Source: Gnetum montanum (Eukaryota; Streptophyta; Gnetopsida; Gnetales; Gnetaceae). Taken from it: a stretch of 64,000 bases of DNA. The translations under genes were made by a program, and so were the position numbers. The notes beneath the pieces were generated by a model. It saw nothing but the letters and a program-made list of their open reading frames with translations. It was not told the DNA's origin and ran no database searches. Numbering within the stretch: the stretch's first letter is position 1; the number at the start of each line of letters is the position of its first letter. The stretch is taken from the NCBI GenBank assembly GCA_015680685.1, contig MNCI01028922.1, positions 383,609-447,608 on the forward strand. The letters are read 5' to 3'. Of the stretch, positions 11,215 to 23,179 are shown one piece after another.

Positions 11215-11990
11215 ACCTAAAGATAGATAGACAAACAGAGCGTGTGAACAAAATATTAGAAGATATTCTATGAAGTTATGTTGGGAGCAAAGCAAATACA
11301 TGGGAAAATTACTTGCACTTATTTATATTCACCTATAGCATCAATTATCAGGGTTCCATGCATCAAACACCATTCGAAGTAGTATATGGATGTGATTGTT
11401 ATACATAGCTAACTTGGGTAGATCCAATCTTAAGAATAGAATGGAAGGAAGAAGAAATGAAAGTGATGGAAAATATTGTTACAAGAGTTAAACAAAACTT
11501 GCAAGCTGCCCAAGATAAATATAAAGGATATGTAGACCAACCTCAACTTAAGAAAGAATTCCAAGTGGGAAATCAAGTACTACTAAGAGTAAAATCCACC
11601 AAAAGTTCCCTTAAACTTAGGATATATACCAAATTGGCAATAAGATATTGTGGACCCTTTGAAATCTCCAAAAGAATTGTCAAAGTACCGTATCAGTTAA
11701 ATCTTTCAAGAAATTTAAGAATTCACCTAGTTTTCCATTTAAGTTTGCTAAAGAAATTTCATAAGAATGGTGTGCCATATGTGCTAGATTGGAATAATTT
11801 GCCCTTAAGATCTAACACTAGCTTCAAGGTCAAACCAATTGCAATCAAGAATCACTAGACCAAGAAGCTTTGAAAAGAAAAACTATCAGCAAAGTACTCA
11901 TTCAATGGTTAAATTGTGAGCAACAAACTTGGAAAAACAAGGAGTTCATTCTTAATGCTTACCCCCAAAATTTTTTATCATCATGATATT
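11215..11990 (+). pseudogene. Chromovirus integrase C-terminal part (Ty3/gypsy), 5'-truncated
   Basis: From 11223 the frame reads DRQTERVNK, the end of the integrase catalytic core with its Glu, then WENYLHLFIFTYSINYQ and TPFEVVYG. One stop precedes an open frame of 133 codons (11457-11858). That frame holds the linker (EFQVGNQVLLRVK), the GPY/F module (YCGPFEISKRIVKVPYQLNL) and FHLSLLKKFH. After its stop, another frame reads KTISKVLIQW, then TWENKEFILNAYP, the chromodomain-like tail expected in chromoviruses. Gag, protease, RT and the first two integrase acidic residues are absent upstream, so only the 3' end of this element remains. It runs in the same direction as the G20 tract and LTR that follow. 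Confidence 0.8.
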
Positions 11991-12172
11991 AAATAGTAAA
12001 TCATATTTATTATTAAGGTAATAAGTTATATTTTATAATTTTCAGTCGTTTTTTTGTACAAATGATAATGAGGATAATAATGAAGCTAAAGCTGAGGAGC
12101 ATAACGAAGAAGTAGGAGTAGCTAAGTAGCTAGATATAAAGGAAGTGCTCGAGGATGAGCTAGATGCTTAAA

Positions 12173-12192
12173 GGGGGGGGGGGGGGGGGGGG
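12173..12192 (+). promoter_or_regulatory. G20 homopolymer at the polypurine-tract position
   Basis: A pure run of 20 G follows CTTAAA and directly precedes the LTR of the chromovirus fragment. Related elements here have five or six G at this place (9220-9225, 52152-52156), so it looks expanded or is a sequencing or assembly length error. Confidence 0.75.
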
Positions 12193-12709
12193 TTTATATT
12201 TTAACATCCCATCCCTTGTTAAGGATGGAATTATATTATAACAATGAATTAACCTTCTAGTGAAGGAGTGCCTCATTATGAGGAGTTACAATTATTAATG
12301 TACCCCTTGGGAATGGGTTTGACATATGTCATTTAAGGTCAACTTTAAAGGTCATGCTAGCATGGATTCATCGAGCTTAGATTGGCAAGTGATAACAACT
12401 AGGTGAAGTTGGATAAGAAGGGACTAATCACCCCTTCAGCTGGAAAGCCTAATCATGGTGGCAGTGCTAAATTGCCTCTAAGGCTTACGTGGCATGGGAA
12501 GATAACCCAGAGGACATTATAGCACACCAGTCTTATTAATAAAATATTTTCCATTCTTTTTCCTTCCTATTAAATTCAATGGACTAGTAATTTACCTAGT
12601 CATTTTTTATCAAGATATTTCATGGTATTTCCATTATAACACTCATGAATGCGATGAATTAAGCAACGAATGATCATGGTTTAACGACATTTGAGAATGG
12701 GATGTTACA
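12193..12709 (+). repeat. 3' LTR of the chromovirus fragment
   Basis: Begins after the G run with TTTAACATCCC (12200) and ends with GGGATGTTACA at 12709, which are near-perfect inverted ends for a TGTAACATCCC-type LTR. It shares blocks with the element X LTRs (GTCATGCTAGCATGG, GGTGGCAGTGCTAAATTGCC, AATAAAAT, CATTTGAGAATGGGA), so the two families are related. No 5' partner lies in the window. Confidence 0.75.
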
Positions 12710-13269
12710 ATCACATCCTTAGCCCCCACAACAAATGAGTTCAACTCCAAAATAATAGGTTTTTAAATAACTAAAATCAAAGGTCTCATTCACAAAATAT
12801 TGCAAATGCATTAAAATATTGAAAATCACGAGGTTTTAAAATGGCCAATAAATATTGAATTTAGAGGATAGTTCAATATAAAAAAATTAAAAATCAATAG
12901 AAATTAATAAGAACTAGTTTCAAAATCATGCATGAATTTAGAGAAGTTATCCATGATGTTTTTCAAGATGTGAGGTTTTGGTTCAAAGCCATGAAAAACA
13001 AACATTATGTAAATGGGTCCTCCCTAGAGTAGGCTCCTATCATAATGTCCTTGCATAACCAATTTTATAGATTTCTGTGAGCACCTTAGAAGTTAAATAT
13101 AGATTATGCCTTTGTTTCAAACAACACACAATTGCCTTGGTTAGGATCCTACACTATACTATACAAAACCATTAGGTATGTAATTGCATGCAACAGCGAG
13201 GTTAATAACTTGAGGAAGTAGTTTTAAACATCATAGTAAAAAAAAAGAAATAAGGAAGTAGTTTTAATC
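12710..13269. other. Unassigned AT-rich sequence
   Basis: No frame, LTR pair or RNA gene recognised. Confidence 0.4.
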
Positions 13270-13520
13270 AATTAATTACTTAAACATTAAAATTTGAGGA
13301 AACTTGTCCATCGGTTAGAGGGATCTGTTCAAGAATAACATGTCTTTCTAGTCCCATAGCTAATGCTAATCCCATTAGAGGAGTACCTTTAGGCATGTGT
13401 AACATATCTTTCCAATCACATAATGAGACTAGTCCAAGAGACCTTTGGGATTCTTGGAAGTAGTCTTCCTTCAGGCATGGGTAACATGTTTTTCTAGTGA
13501 CATGGCAAGGCAACACTTAT
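13270..13520 (-). repeat. Repeat block related to 38320-38400
   Basis: The words AACATGTCTTTCTAGTCCCA, GGCATGTGTAACATATCTTT and GGCATGGGTAACATGTTTTT recur at roughly 80-bp intervals. The reverse complement of 38338-38400 contains the same order (GGCATGGGTAACATG then TCTAGTCCCAT). A minus-strand open frame of 78 codons here is a consequence of the repeat, not evidence of a gene. Confidence 0.6.
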
Positions 13521-16500
13521 TTGAGCACATGCTTTCATCAAAATTAAAATATAAGTAATGATATAAATGCATTTAGTAGTAAGATCCATGATAAAATTCA
13601 ATGAATCAACAAATCCCCTTGATGTTACACCCTTTTCCATTTTCCCTTGGTCCTTCCCCTTTTCTTTAAGGCTTTATGATCATGAGTTAATTTCAGTTTC
13701 ATGTGAGAAAAATCATATTACCTTCATCATAAAGACCTCTTATTTATAAAAACTAGAGGGATGAATGATGTGGTCTCATTGCTTCACATAATTATTTACC
13801 CAATCATCTTGATAGCATAGGATAAATATCCAACATATGGTATTGTTGTCTACATCATGATTGACAACATTATTAACAACAACATAATAAATATTCATAA
13901 AAACACAAAGGAAATGACTAAAAAAAAAAGAGAAAGTTCTATAGAAAAAAAAATAACAAGAAATGGAAAATGTATTAAGAATTGGAAAATTTTAAAGAAA
14001 TAGGAAAATTATCAAAAATGATAAAGAAAAAATTGGAAATGTACTTATCAATTCTTGATTCAAGATGGGACATCTCCCCCATAATGAAACTCATGGATGA
14101 GCATTTGGAAAATGGACCACACATTTTCTTGATTATACACCATAAGTTTCCATTTATCATCTTTAGTGATTTAATTTTTTGCTTATTAGCACATTTAACA
14201 TTGATGATAATCAGGTTTTGATCATTTGGAGACATATATTCAGCTGAACTATAAGGTTTTTTCTTTTTATAGGGTCCAGATATGTTTTTATTTTATTTTC
14301 TATTTTAATTCTTGGATCTCCTTGTGTAACAATATCTTCTAGTGTTTAGTTAGATTGTAAGATGTCCTTTTTTAAGTTCTCTATTTAGTTCATTTTCTTA
14401 GTACAAGAGCTAATAAGTGTGTTGGATGTTGCCATGCATCTTTTGAACCTTTTGGTATGCTCATTTTTTAGCCACTAGGTGTCTTTTGGTTTAGTAGCTA
14501 TTATGTAAACATGGTTTTGCATGCACACTTGTTCCTCACGTTTATTGTGGGTTGGTATAGGAATTGTGTTAATAATTTGAAATTTTAACCTACAACTACA
14601 CCCTTTATTATTATTAGTAATGCATGGAGTTTTCTATCTTTCCACAATGCTATGTTTAGCTTTTATGTTTTGTGTTGAAGTGGTAATGGTTGTTGGATTT
14701 TGCATAGGATTAGGAGACATTGTTTTTGTAAGAAAGGATGTTGCACCAGATTAACCTTGTGCTGGTCTTGATGAGCTAGTAGATCTACTAGTTTTATTCA
14801 CACAAGTGAAAGCCATTTTAAAGAAAGAACATTTATGAGGCTTGTGCTCAGGACTATTAGCACTATCATTATTTTGTATGTTCCCAATACAAGTTATATT
14901 CTTCTATTGATGGTATGGTGCCAATTCTTTTTACATGATTGGTGGTGACATATGTTGGGTGGGAGAAAGAGAGTATTAAGGATATGACAAATGGTGAAAG
15001 GAAAATCAAGAGAACAAGAGTAAAAAATTAAGAGAATGGGAGATATATTGAGAGTGTTGTATTCATACTTGTCTTCCTTTTAGTCATTTGTAGGCTTGGA
15101 TACAACATACATCTCCTTAGTAGTTGCCTACCAACTAGATAACATCATTCAACCTTGTTTTAACATTTGGCATTATCTTTGTGCCATTTTGTTTTTGATG
15201 TTAATTTGAAAGTTTGATATTATTTTGAACATCAAGAAGGTTCAAGAGTGTTCTTCATGTACCCTAGTGCATCATTTCTTAACAACCTACATGACATTTT
15301 TTGGCCTATAAAAAGAGGAGCCCAAACATCATTTTGGACATCTCATTAATTTCATATATTTTTGATCTATATAATCTTATCTCATTTGAGAGGATTTAAT
15401 ATGCATTCATATCATCCAAATCACATTATAGTTTCAGAGCTCAACACCCTAAGAAACCCTTGGATTAATCTCAAATAGTTTGATTTGATCGAAATCCCTA
15501 TTTTGCTAGACCTGCACCCATATTAGCATTTATCCTCGAAGAAAATACAAACATATTACTAAATTATAGGTTATACCTTAATTTTAGCTTTGTCTTTTTT
15601 TTATGTTTCATTCTAAAACCTCCTTTGCCCTAGACTACAAAGAAGGAATTTTCTTATGATTTGATGTAAACATTTCTCTAGAAATAAAGGGTATATTTTC
15701 CCTTGTATTTTAATTGTTCTCTTCCTGCTAGTATAAATATATTAATTTTTTCACAAATCCAATCAATAGAATTATGTTTTCTATTTTTCTTCTACCAGTT
15801 TATTTTCAAAATCATTTCTTATTCCATTCTTTTGTCATTTTTTCTTTTTTTTTTCTTTTTTTATTGCATTTAGTTTACAAATTCCCTTCTTTTAGCTTTA
15901 GCATTACTTTCATTGCTAGGTTGTTATGTTGATAAGACCCAAAAGTCCTGATTTAATTTAAAGATATGTCTTTAGATCATTTGTGGTTGTAAACATAGTT
16001 GCATTGTCCTCTATTTAATTAGTAATATTAGAAAAGGAAATATAATATTCCATATGAATTATTGTAAGTGTCAATTCTTACCACAATATCTTTGGCACTA
16101 GAAGAAGGGTTGATTTACCAAAAACTGGGCTATGTTTCCATATAATTTGGCTGACCAGTACTTATACTTTTCTACTTTTCCAATTCTTTGTGTGCTTTAA
16201 ATCTTATAAAAGAAACTTTCATCAATATTTCCTATCACATAGTTTTCTTTGAAAAATTAACATCCACCTTACAATTTAACATTAGCATCAATATCTTTAA
16301 GTTTTGACATCCTAATTAATTTCTCTAGGTCCCATGCTTATTTATAAGAAATTGAAGACCTTGATAATAGTCCAAAAATCTCTTGTGATTATATAATGAT
16401 GAGGACATCACCTAGGTCAATTGTTATCATCAATGAAATTTTTTGTGTGTTTCTTGTTTTTTATGAGTGTTTCATGTTTGTTTGTAGTATCTCTCTCTAT

Positions 16501-16645
16501 TTTTGAGTGTTTTAACATGTTTGGGGAGGGAGGAGGGGGTGTTTTAAGACTATTTTGATGAGTTCAAGGGGTTTTGGGATTGATGGGGACTTGTTTGAAA
16601 GTATCCAGATATTTCAAACATCAAAATAAGCATACTTATTTTTGG
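13521..16645. other. Unassigned AT-rich sequence
   Basis: Many homopolymer A and T runs. Short minus-strand frames (for example 14830-14600, with serine/threonine-rich text) carry no motif I know. No LTR pair seen. Confidence 0.35.
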
Positions 16646-16890
16646 CACTACTAGAATAGATGTCTCCTCCTAAGTCAAGACATCTTGCTTAGAGTATAGA
16701 TGTGTATCATACAAGCCAGATGTCTCTTCTACAAGCCTGTAATTCTAGGAAGATGTCTATAACACTTGCAAAACATGTCCTCTAGACCCAAGACATATAC
16801 ACCACCTGTAAGATGTCTCCTCTATGAACTAATTTTTCCTAGGTGAGACATCTTCTCTTTTCAAAAGATATCTTGTCCAAATATGGGATG
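16646..16890 (+). mobile_element. Possible CACTA-type transposon terminus with subterminal repeats
   Basis: CACTACTAGAATAGATGTCT at 16646 starts with the CACTACTAGAA sequence typical of plant CACTA (En/Spm) ends. It is followed by repeated AGATGTCTC words in direct and inverted form (GAGACATCT near 16852), resembling subterminal repeats. I see no matching inverted end or transposase in the window, so this may be a fragment or a coincidence. Confidence 0.4.
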
Positions 16891-17639
16891 TTATTATACA
16901 AATTCCAATGGACTTAAATTTTTAATTTTGAATGTCAAAGAGGGGTAAGGCCATAAGGAAAATTTATAAATGGACCTCTTAGGCATCCATTTAGGTAAGA
17001 GGGAAAGAAGTGAGAAGAGATCAATGTTGAGATCCATTTGAGCATTCATTGTTGTAAGGCTCCATAGCTATTTTGTGTGTGAGTGTGTTGTATTGGATCT
17101 TGAGCACTTGTCTATTCTAGGCATTTTCTTCTAGTATTTTGTATTTCTCTTTCATTTTATAGAAAGAATAAAATGCTATTTTTCTTATTTTCAAATGTGT
17201 GTGCAATTTTAAGGGATTTAGTTTTAATTTTGGGTTATTGAAGTTGGGTCCTCATCACATTAACACACATCAACTACAAAGAAATGACATCATCCTAATA
17301 AATGACTTTTAAAAGATCCATGAACTCATGAATGTTCATTGCATGTAAGGATTTTTAGAAGAACTTAGTAAACAAGAATATAAGATAATTTGTGCTAAGT
17401 TAGAACTTGATTTTCTGCTAAAACCTTAGATTTAAAACTTATAGTAGAATATGAATGAGGTAATGGTCTACCTTCTTTCCTTCCTAATCTAGATAAGTCA
17501 ATTGAATTGGATCATAGTGAAGCAAAGGAGTTTTTTGAATTCATCATGAAATAGGAAAATATTTAGGAAAAAAATAAAAGATATTCTAAATTAACCTCTT
17601 CATCCCAACATCTTAGTTACTAGGAGGACTAAACCTAGC
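16891..17639. other. Possible LTR end and leader before gag
   Basis: Contains AATAAAATGC (about 17168) and ends a block with GGGTCCTCATCACA (about 17250), reminiscent of the TCATCA ends of the A/P LTR family. No paired copy and no primer-binding site recognised. Confidence 0.3.
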
Positions 17640-19330
17640 ATTGATCTTGACTTAGAAGATGTACATTTGATAGATGATGACATCCCAAGATTAAAGGAAG
17701 AACTTAATTCTAAAATTATTCCCAATTCCATTTCTAATCTCTCAAAGCCTTACTAGATACATAACATTTCAGGTTCTTACAATTCCCTTCCTACAAATCC
17801 AACATCTAGTACAAACACTTAACTATTCACCAAACCAACTTCAAGTTCTGATTCCCTCCTTAACAATATTTTTGCACTAAATAGTGTAAGAAATCCTCAT
17901 AAATTCTTTCAAACATTCAACCTAGCATCAATTGTATTTACTACTTCTCAACCTAAACTTGCATTATCACCTTTTCCTTCCATATCTATTCCTACATTTG
18001 TAATAGTCCCATAATTTTCTATACAATATCAACCAAATATCCTCCAACTAAGTTTTTGATTAAATATATTTAACCTTGCTAATCTTGTTACATAAGGACC
18101 TATAAGCCAATCACCCCGTTCCATTAAGCATTTAGCTCATCTTCCTAGCATGAATCCACAACTATTAGCCTTGCTCATAGACATGATGTCTTGAATTCAA
18201 TGCAATAAAGATAAGATAGATAGGGCTATAACCATGTATGAAGAGGCATATATATCTCTAGGCCAAATGTTAAATGATCCTATTAGTCAAACTATCCCTA
18301 TGCCTATCATACCTAAAGGCATCTCTCTTTCTAGTTTCATCAAATATAATGATGAAATTGGTGATCCTATGAACCTCATGGTAACTTTCAAGAATGAATA
18401 CATGTTGTTATCACTTTATTCTCACATGGTCCTTAGGTGCTTTTCAAACTCACTTTCTGTAAGAGTGTTTGAGTGGTACAAATCCTTAGGTATTGGATCT
18501 AGTGCATTTCTTGAATAGCTCTTTACAACCTTTATGAAAAATTTTAAATTTAACATGCTAGAAAGCACCAATGTCATGTTATCTATCTCTATAAAATAAG
18601 CTAGGAATGAATGATGGACAAGTTCATTTCAATGTGGATAACTACTTTAAATAAGCTACCCTTCCATTTAAGTGAACGTTGTTTCCAAGATATTTTTGAA
18701 GCAAGAAAAGGATAGCTTATCCTAAGTCTCATTCTTTGAATTATGGATTCATATTTATCAAAAGAATTGGAGAAGCAAAAATTCAACATGGCAATCAAGA
18801 GTTCATGATCATCAGATATAAAGCTAATAAAATGGATAAATAGCAAAAAGCACAGCAAACCACTCAAGTTGCTTCTTTTGTTTCTACTTCAAAACCTCAA
18901 GCATCCAACCAACAATAAAGAAGTAGTGCTTCCTCTTCTAACACCAATCAACAGAACAAAGTCTTTAGGAATAGTATCTAATACATTAAGCTCCTCATTA
19001 AGCATTCACTTATCATCAACAACTTGCTCTAAGATGAAGACCTTTAATGCAAGTAGGTATTTGATCAGACTAGATTAAGGTATAGGCATATGTAGTTTCT
19101 TGCGATGAATCCTTTTTAGCATCAAGATGAAGATCTTGAAGTGCCTAAGTAGTATGATTATTGTAAATACTACTACTACAACAAGACAATAGGACATGGC
19201 ATGGATAGCTGTTGAAATCATGAAGATGTCATACAAGACTTGATTGATCAAGGATGAATTATTTGTGAGGAAGATAATGGTATTCACCCTGACAATCACT
19301 AGTTGTAAATATTCCAAGAGCCACTTGGGA
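17640..19330 (+). pseudogene. Decayed Ty3/gypsy gag (T- or Tat-like)
   Basis: Gag is the structural capsid/nucleocapsid protein of the retroelement particle. A frame from about 17690 reads toward IPMPIIPKGISLSSFIKYN (18300-18350), GDPMNLMVTFKNEYMLL and VRVFEWYKSLGIGSSAFLE (to 18516). This parallels the T1 gag core (ALPKGITLPQLTKYNGKGDP and ALDWYRALP). After stops the frame continues with LFTTFMKNFKFNM. A nucleocapsid-like motif, YCKYYYYNKTIGHGMDSC, sits near 19160-19215 with DVIQDLIDQG after it, matching the YCHYHQ-GHDTDNC plus EIxxLI pattern of the family. Stops and frame changes are frequent. No protease or pol is seen before 19982. Confidence 0.65.
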
Positions 19331-19981
19331 CAAGACAAACTATTTCAACATTTTACCAAGAAACATCAAAATAATAGCACTCATAATAGCCTTATCAGCT
19401 TATGAATTAGCCTTAATGTTTTCCACTCTTTTAACCTTCATGAGAATCATATGTCATACATCTTTCTCAATACACCAACATAACCAATTCTCAAAGTAGC
19501 ACTTCATCTTTTAAGACTCTCAAGAAGTCTTATCATATAAACATGACATGGTATCAAAATTCCTCATAGAATCATACTCCTAATACTTCTTTTAGTCTAC
19601 CTAAAGAGCAATATCAAATTAATACAACTCTTTACTATAATAGCCCAACACTTGCTTCACTTACCTTGTTTGTTCAACCCCCTATTGAACAAGTTGCACT
19701 AGCTTATTCAGCTATTGCTATCATCTCACATGCTTATTTACATTTAGTTATTGTTTACACATCACTTAATCTAATGTTGAATAATCCTATTTCTAGTATG
19801 TCAACTTAGCATATGCTACCTTCCCAAGTTTGAATCCTTACTTATATCCATTAGTAGCATAATACTCAATGAGACAAGGAAATGTTAATGCCTCTAAACT
19901 TTCCAAATCATAAAACCCATTTTTAATTGAATGCGATATTGTATCTACGATATCATAGCTCATGCTACATCATCATTGATA
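19331..19981. other. Decayed sequence after gag, unassigned
   Basis: Serine/threonine/proline-rich fragments appear in frame but no protease motif could be found. A GATATCATAGCTCATGC...ATTGATATGATG inverted pair lies just before the next feature. Confidence 0.35.
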
Positions 19982-20377
19982 TGATGTTTGAGGAGCTATG
20001 TAGCCCTATAAATACTGATACTTGGGCACACTAGCAACAAAATTTTTTGCCAACCCTTATCTAAACTCTTGTAGTTTTATTTTGTAGTTTTAGTGATAGT
20101 GTGAATGCTCGTAGTGTAGTATTAAGTAGTTGACCAAAGCCTTTATTCAAGTGAGTTGTACTTGGACATGGTTTATGTTTACAAATAAAGATAGAGACTT
20201 TATTTGCATCATTGCAACATTCCCTTAGTTGTTTTGTTCTTTTATTCATTTAGCATAAATTTCCTATTTTCTTAGCTTAATTCTTTACATTCCAAAGTAT
20301 TTTACTTTTCATGCTCATTATCTAAGCGGAATGGGTATGATTGATTTTGAGTATTTAAGTGTAATTTTTTGGTAACC
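19982..20377 (+). repeat. Partial LTR, distant relative of the A/P family
   Basis: Starts TGATGTTTGAGG after GATA, like the A/P LTRs. It has a TATA-like CTATAAATACTG near 20010, TTTATTCAAGTGAG near 20138, ACAAATAAAG near 20180 and GGTAACC at its right edge, in the same order as in 22082-23022. It stops where a TGAAACACCAC LTR start (20378) begins, so it was probably interrupted there. Confidence 0.45.
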
Positions 20378-22081
20378 TGAAACACCACCAAGAAATCTCA
20401 TGTTGCAACTTGTAAACCCCCACCATTAAACCCAAGGTTGGAATTTTATTGTAAAATGTGAAGATTATAATCCATGAGATGCAATTTCACATACTTTAAC
20501 TTTTAGGGCTGAGAAAATGCCTCATAAGTTGTCATAGCCTCACTCCTTAGGTGAAAAAAGTCATACCATGTCTATATTTGGGCTTGGGAAGGTTAAAAAT
20601 GCCTTTTGGATTGCAAAATTAGCATTTTCATGGGTTTTTGTAGGTATATAGCCTTAACGACGTTGGAACCACCTACCCCTAGTGTAGATGGTGTTGAACT
20701 TTCATTTCCCAATAGAACCTAGCATAGTCACCACAAAAACCATGCATAATTGCACACATTCAACATTGGTGTTGTTGGGTTTTACATTTTCCTAGTAATG
20801 GCTAGTGTAGTCATAATATTTTGCCAATGGTGGCAACAAGGCTAGCATAGTCACAAAATTTTGTTTCCTATTTTTAGTTTAAAAATGGGTTTTCGTGGCC
20901 TAGGTACATCAAAACTTACTATAAATGATCAACTACACTTGAACCAACTACCCCAAGCATATATGAGATTGGGTCTTTATTTTTTAGAAACTTCTAGCAT
21001 AGTTGTCATAAGACTCAATGTAAATGTTGCAAAGCCAACATTGGAGTTGTTGGGTTTTACATTATCCCAACAATGGCCAGCATAGTCACAACAATTCTTA
21101 GCAGTATTCACATGGGCCAACGTAGTTGAGGTGAAGCTAGCATAGTCACAAAAATCTATTTACTATTTTTAGTAAAAGGATGAGTTTTGATGGTCTTAGT
21201 ATATCAAAACTTGTCATAAATGGTCAACTATGCTAGGAATTGTAGCTTGCTACACCTACATAAGATTTTAGTTTGTCAACAATCATGGCAAAAAATTTAC
21301 AGCAACAAATTGAACACCAACAACCTATTTAAACTAGAATCCAACACTTTGAAAAGATGTTTTTGACAAATTGGTAATTGGTTGAGCATTAGAGACTCTT
21401 AATGCATTACCTAATAGCAAAAATTCTAGAATTTTCCACCATTCTTTTATAACCAATGTAGCAAATCTAAGCTCAAGAACTAGCAAGGAGTTTTTGGAAG
21501 TTGGAGCTTGGAAGCATCTAGATCGTGTAACCGATTACAGAACGCAACTTGTCGGTTTCACCATTCATCAAGCATCATTCGTGCAACTCCTTATGCATCT
21601 AGGCACATAGTTATACATCTTGAAACTCTGATCTTAGAAAATTTTTATTATTTTAATAAAAATTAGTAGGTCATTCATTTGTGCAAGTTTATTTCAAATT
21701 AAAATTTTGTGCTTTCTCTTAGATTAGATTTGCAATTTTCATTTCCATTTATGTTTTTTAAGTTCCTAGGTGATCGACAAGACCATATAGGGTACTTCAA
21801 GTTCTATTTTTGGAGGTCACTGGGATTTGAAGTTAGATTGTTGTACTTGGAATTTTTGGTTTTCTAGTAACTAAATTTTTCAGGTGCTAGAAGGAAGGCC
21901 TCCATCCAAATTCTTAGCAAAAACCTATTTTCAACACGATTAAGATGTGTTCCAACCTTTTGTAAAGTAATGTTTTGGCCAATTTTCACAACCAATTGTT
22001 ACACCTTTCAAAATTCAAAACCTACAATTTTTACAGCCAAAACTCAACGTTGGCATTCTAATTCGTATCCATAATACCCAA
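20378..22081 (+). repeat. Element T3 5' LTR, left part (interrupted by element P)
   Basis: The start TGAAACACCACCAAG resembles the LTR start of T1 and T2 (TGAAACACCACAAAATTTT on their strand). The interior carries many AGCATAGTCAC/AACGTAGTTG words, related in style to the repeats in the T2 LTR. The sequence stops at the P insertion and text of the same style (CCTAGCATAGTTGTGATGG) resumes at 53063, leading to the T3 gag. No second T3 LTR is identified, so the assignment is inferred. An ATG near 21287 followed by Gln-rich codons is unexplained. Confidence 0.5.
20761..21235 (+). repeat. Imperfect tandem repeat, 275-bp period
   Basis: CAACATTGGTGTTGTTGGGTTTTACATT-like text begins at 20761 and again at 21036. 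Each copy continues through GCTAGCATAGTCACAAAA, CTATTTTTAGT and a TCAAAACTTRYYATAAATG block. It lies inside the presumed T3 LTR. Confidence 0.75.
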
Positions 22082-23022
22082 TGATGAGCATCAAGGTATC
22101 ATGTTGATAGGCCCCCATTGACGTAGCCTCATTGATGGGCCCTTGTTGATAGGGATCCATTCATGTGGTGTTGCCCCATCAATGAGGCCATGTTAATGTA
22201 GCATTTGCTACATCTACGGGCCCCCATTGACGTAGCCAAACAACAAAAACTATAAATATGGGCTCATAGGTGTGTCTATGGGGAGGAGAGTCATAGTTTT
22301 AGTGAAGCTCTTATAGTTTTTACATTCAAAAGTTAGAATATTTTTTTGAGTGTTTGTAGCAAGAGTCATTGAGTGTGCAGATCTTTATTCGAGCATTGTT
22401 GAACCTAAGCATGATAGTGTGTGCAACAATAAAGAGGAGCTTTCTTATAAACCTTGTAGCATATGGGATCGCTTAAATGTTTTATCCATGTATGTAATGT
22501 TTTCAATTATTTATTTAATGTTCCTTAGTAATTAAGCTAATTAAGCAATTAACCAAGATTAGCTAAATAGTAAGTAAACACATAAGTACAACTACTTCGA
22601 GCATGCGTATAATGTTTGTTAATCCCAGTAGCACTTAACACTTGGTAACCCAACAATGTTATATGTGTTCAAGATGTATATGGCAAGTGGGACCAAATAC
22701 TTGTGTTGGGACTAGTTAGCCAATAGTTAGCGAATTAGATTAAAGTAGACATTAAATTACTTTATTCTTTATCCTGTTTATTTTAAGCACCAAAATCATA
22801 AAGTATAAAATAATAAAAATCATATGCCTCAATTACACTTAATCATACCTTTGTACATCACAAGTATAATTGGGAAGACAACAAATGACTGTTAGGGTAA
22901 GGTTCACTTCCTAGAAGACTAGTGTACTGGAAGACATAGAGTCTACAGAATTCGATCAGATTGTGCATGAACACTTCATGATTTGTATGGTTAAGCATAG
23001 GGGTATCTTTCACTACTCATCA
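22082..23022 (+). repeat. Element P 5' LTR
   Basis: Starts TGATGAGCATC and ends CTACTCATCA. It shares almost continuous similarity with 52160-53062, including AAAACTATAAATATG (TATA-like), TTTATTCGAGCAT, GATAGTGTGTGCARCAATAAAGA, ACTTTATTCTTTATCCT and GACTGTTAGGGTAAGGTTCA. Most differences seen are transitions. Confidence 0.85.
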
Positions 23023-23041
23023 TTAGTGTCATTAGTGAGGA
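23023..23041 (+). promoter_or_regulatory. Decayed tRNA-Asp-type primer-binding site of element P
   Basis: TTAGTGTCATTAGTGAGGA follows the 5' LTR directly. Compared with the Athila/Tat site TTGGCGCCGTTGCCGGGGA it has 11 identities, seven transitions and one transversion, so it reads as the same site after C-to-T and G-to-A decay. Confidence 0.6.
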
Positions 23042-23179
23042 CTCTTTTTATTTGAAACATGTGCTATCTAGGATTAGTAAACATCATTAACATCGTTAGA
23101 TGAACCCCAAGGTCAACATCACTCTCACACGTAATATAATTATATAAGAACACTAATATTCTATTTGTTTGCTAAATGT

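Noticed and set aside
13982-14221. 79-codon frame with YLSILDSRWDI, faintly like hAT transposase C-terminal text
   Set aside because: The match is a few residues, the following residues do not fit, and the opposite strand is equally open.
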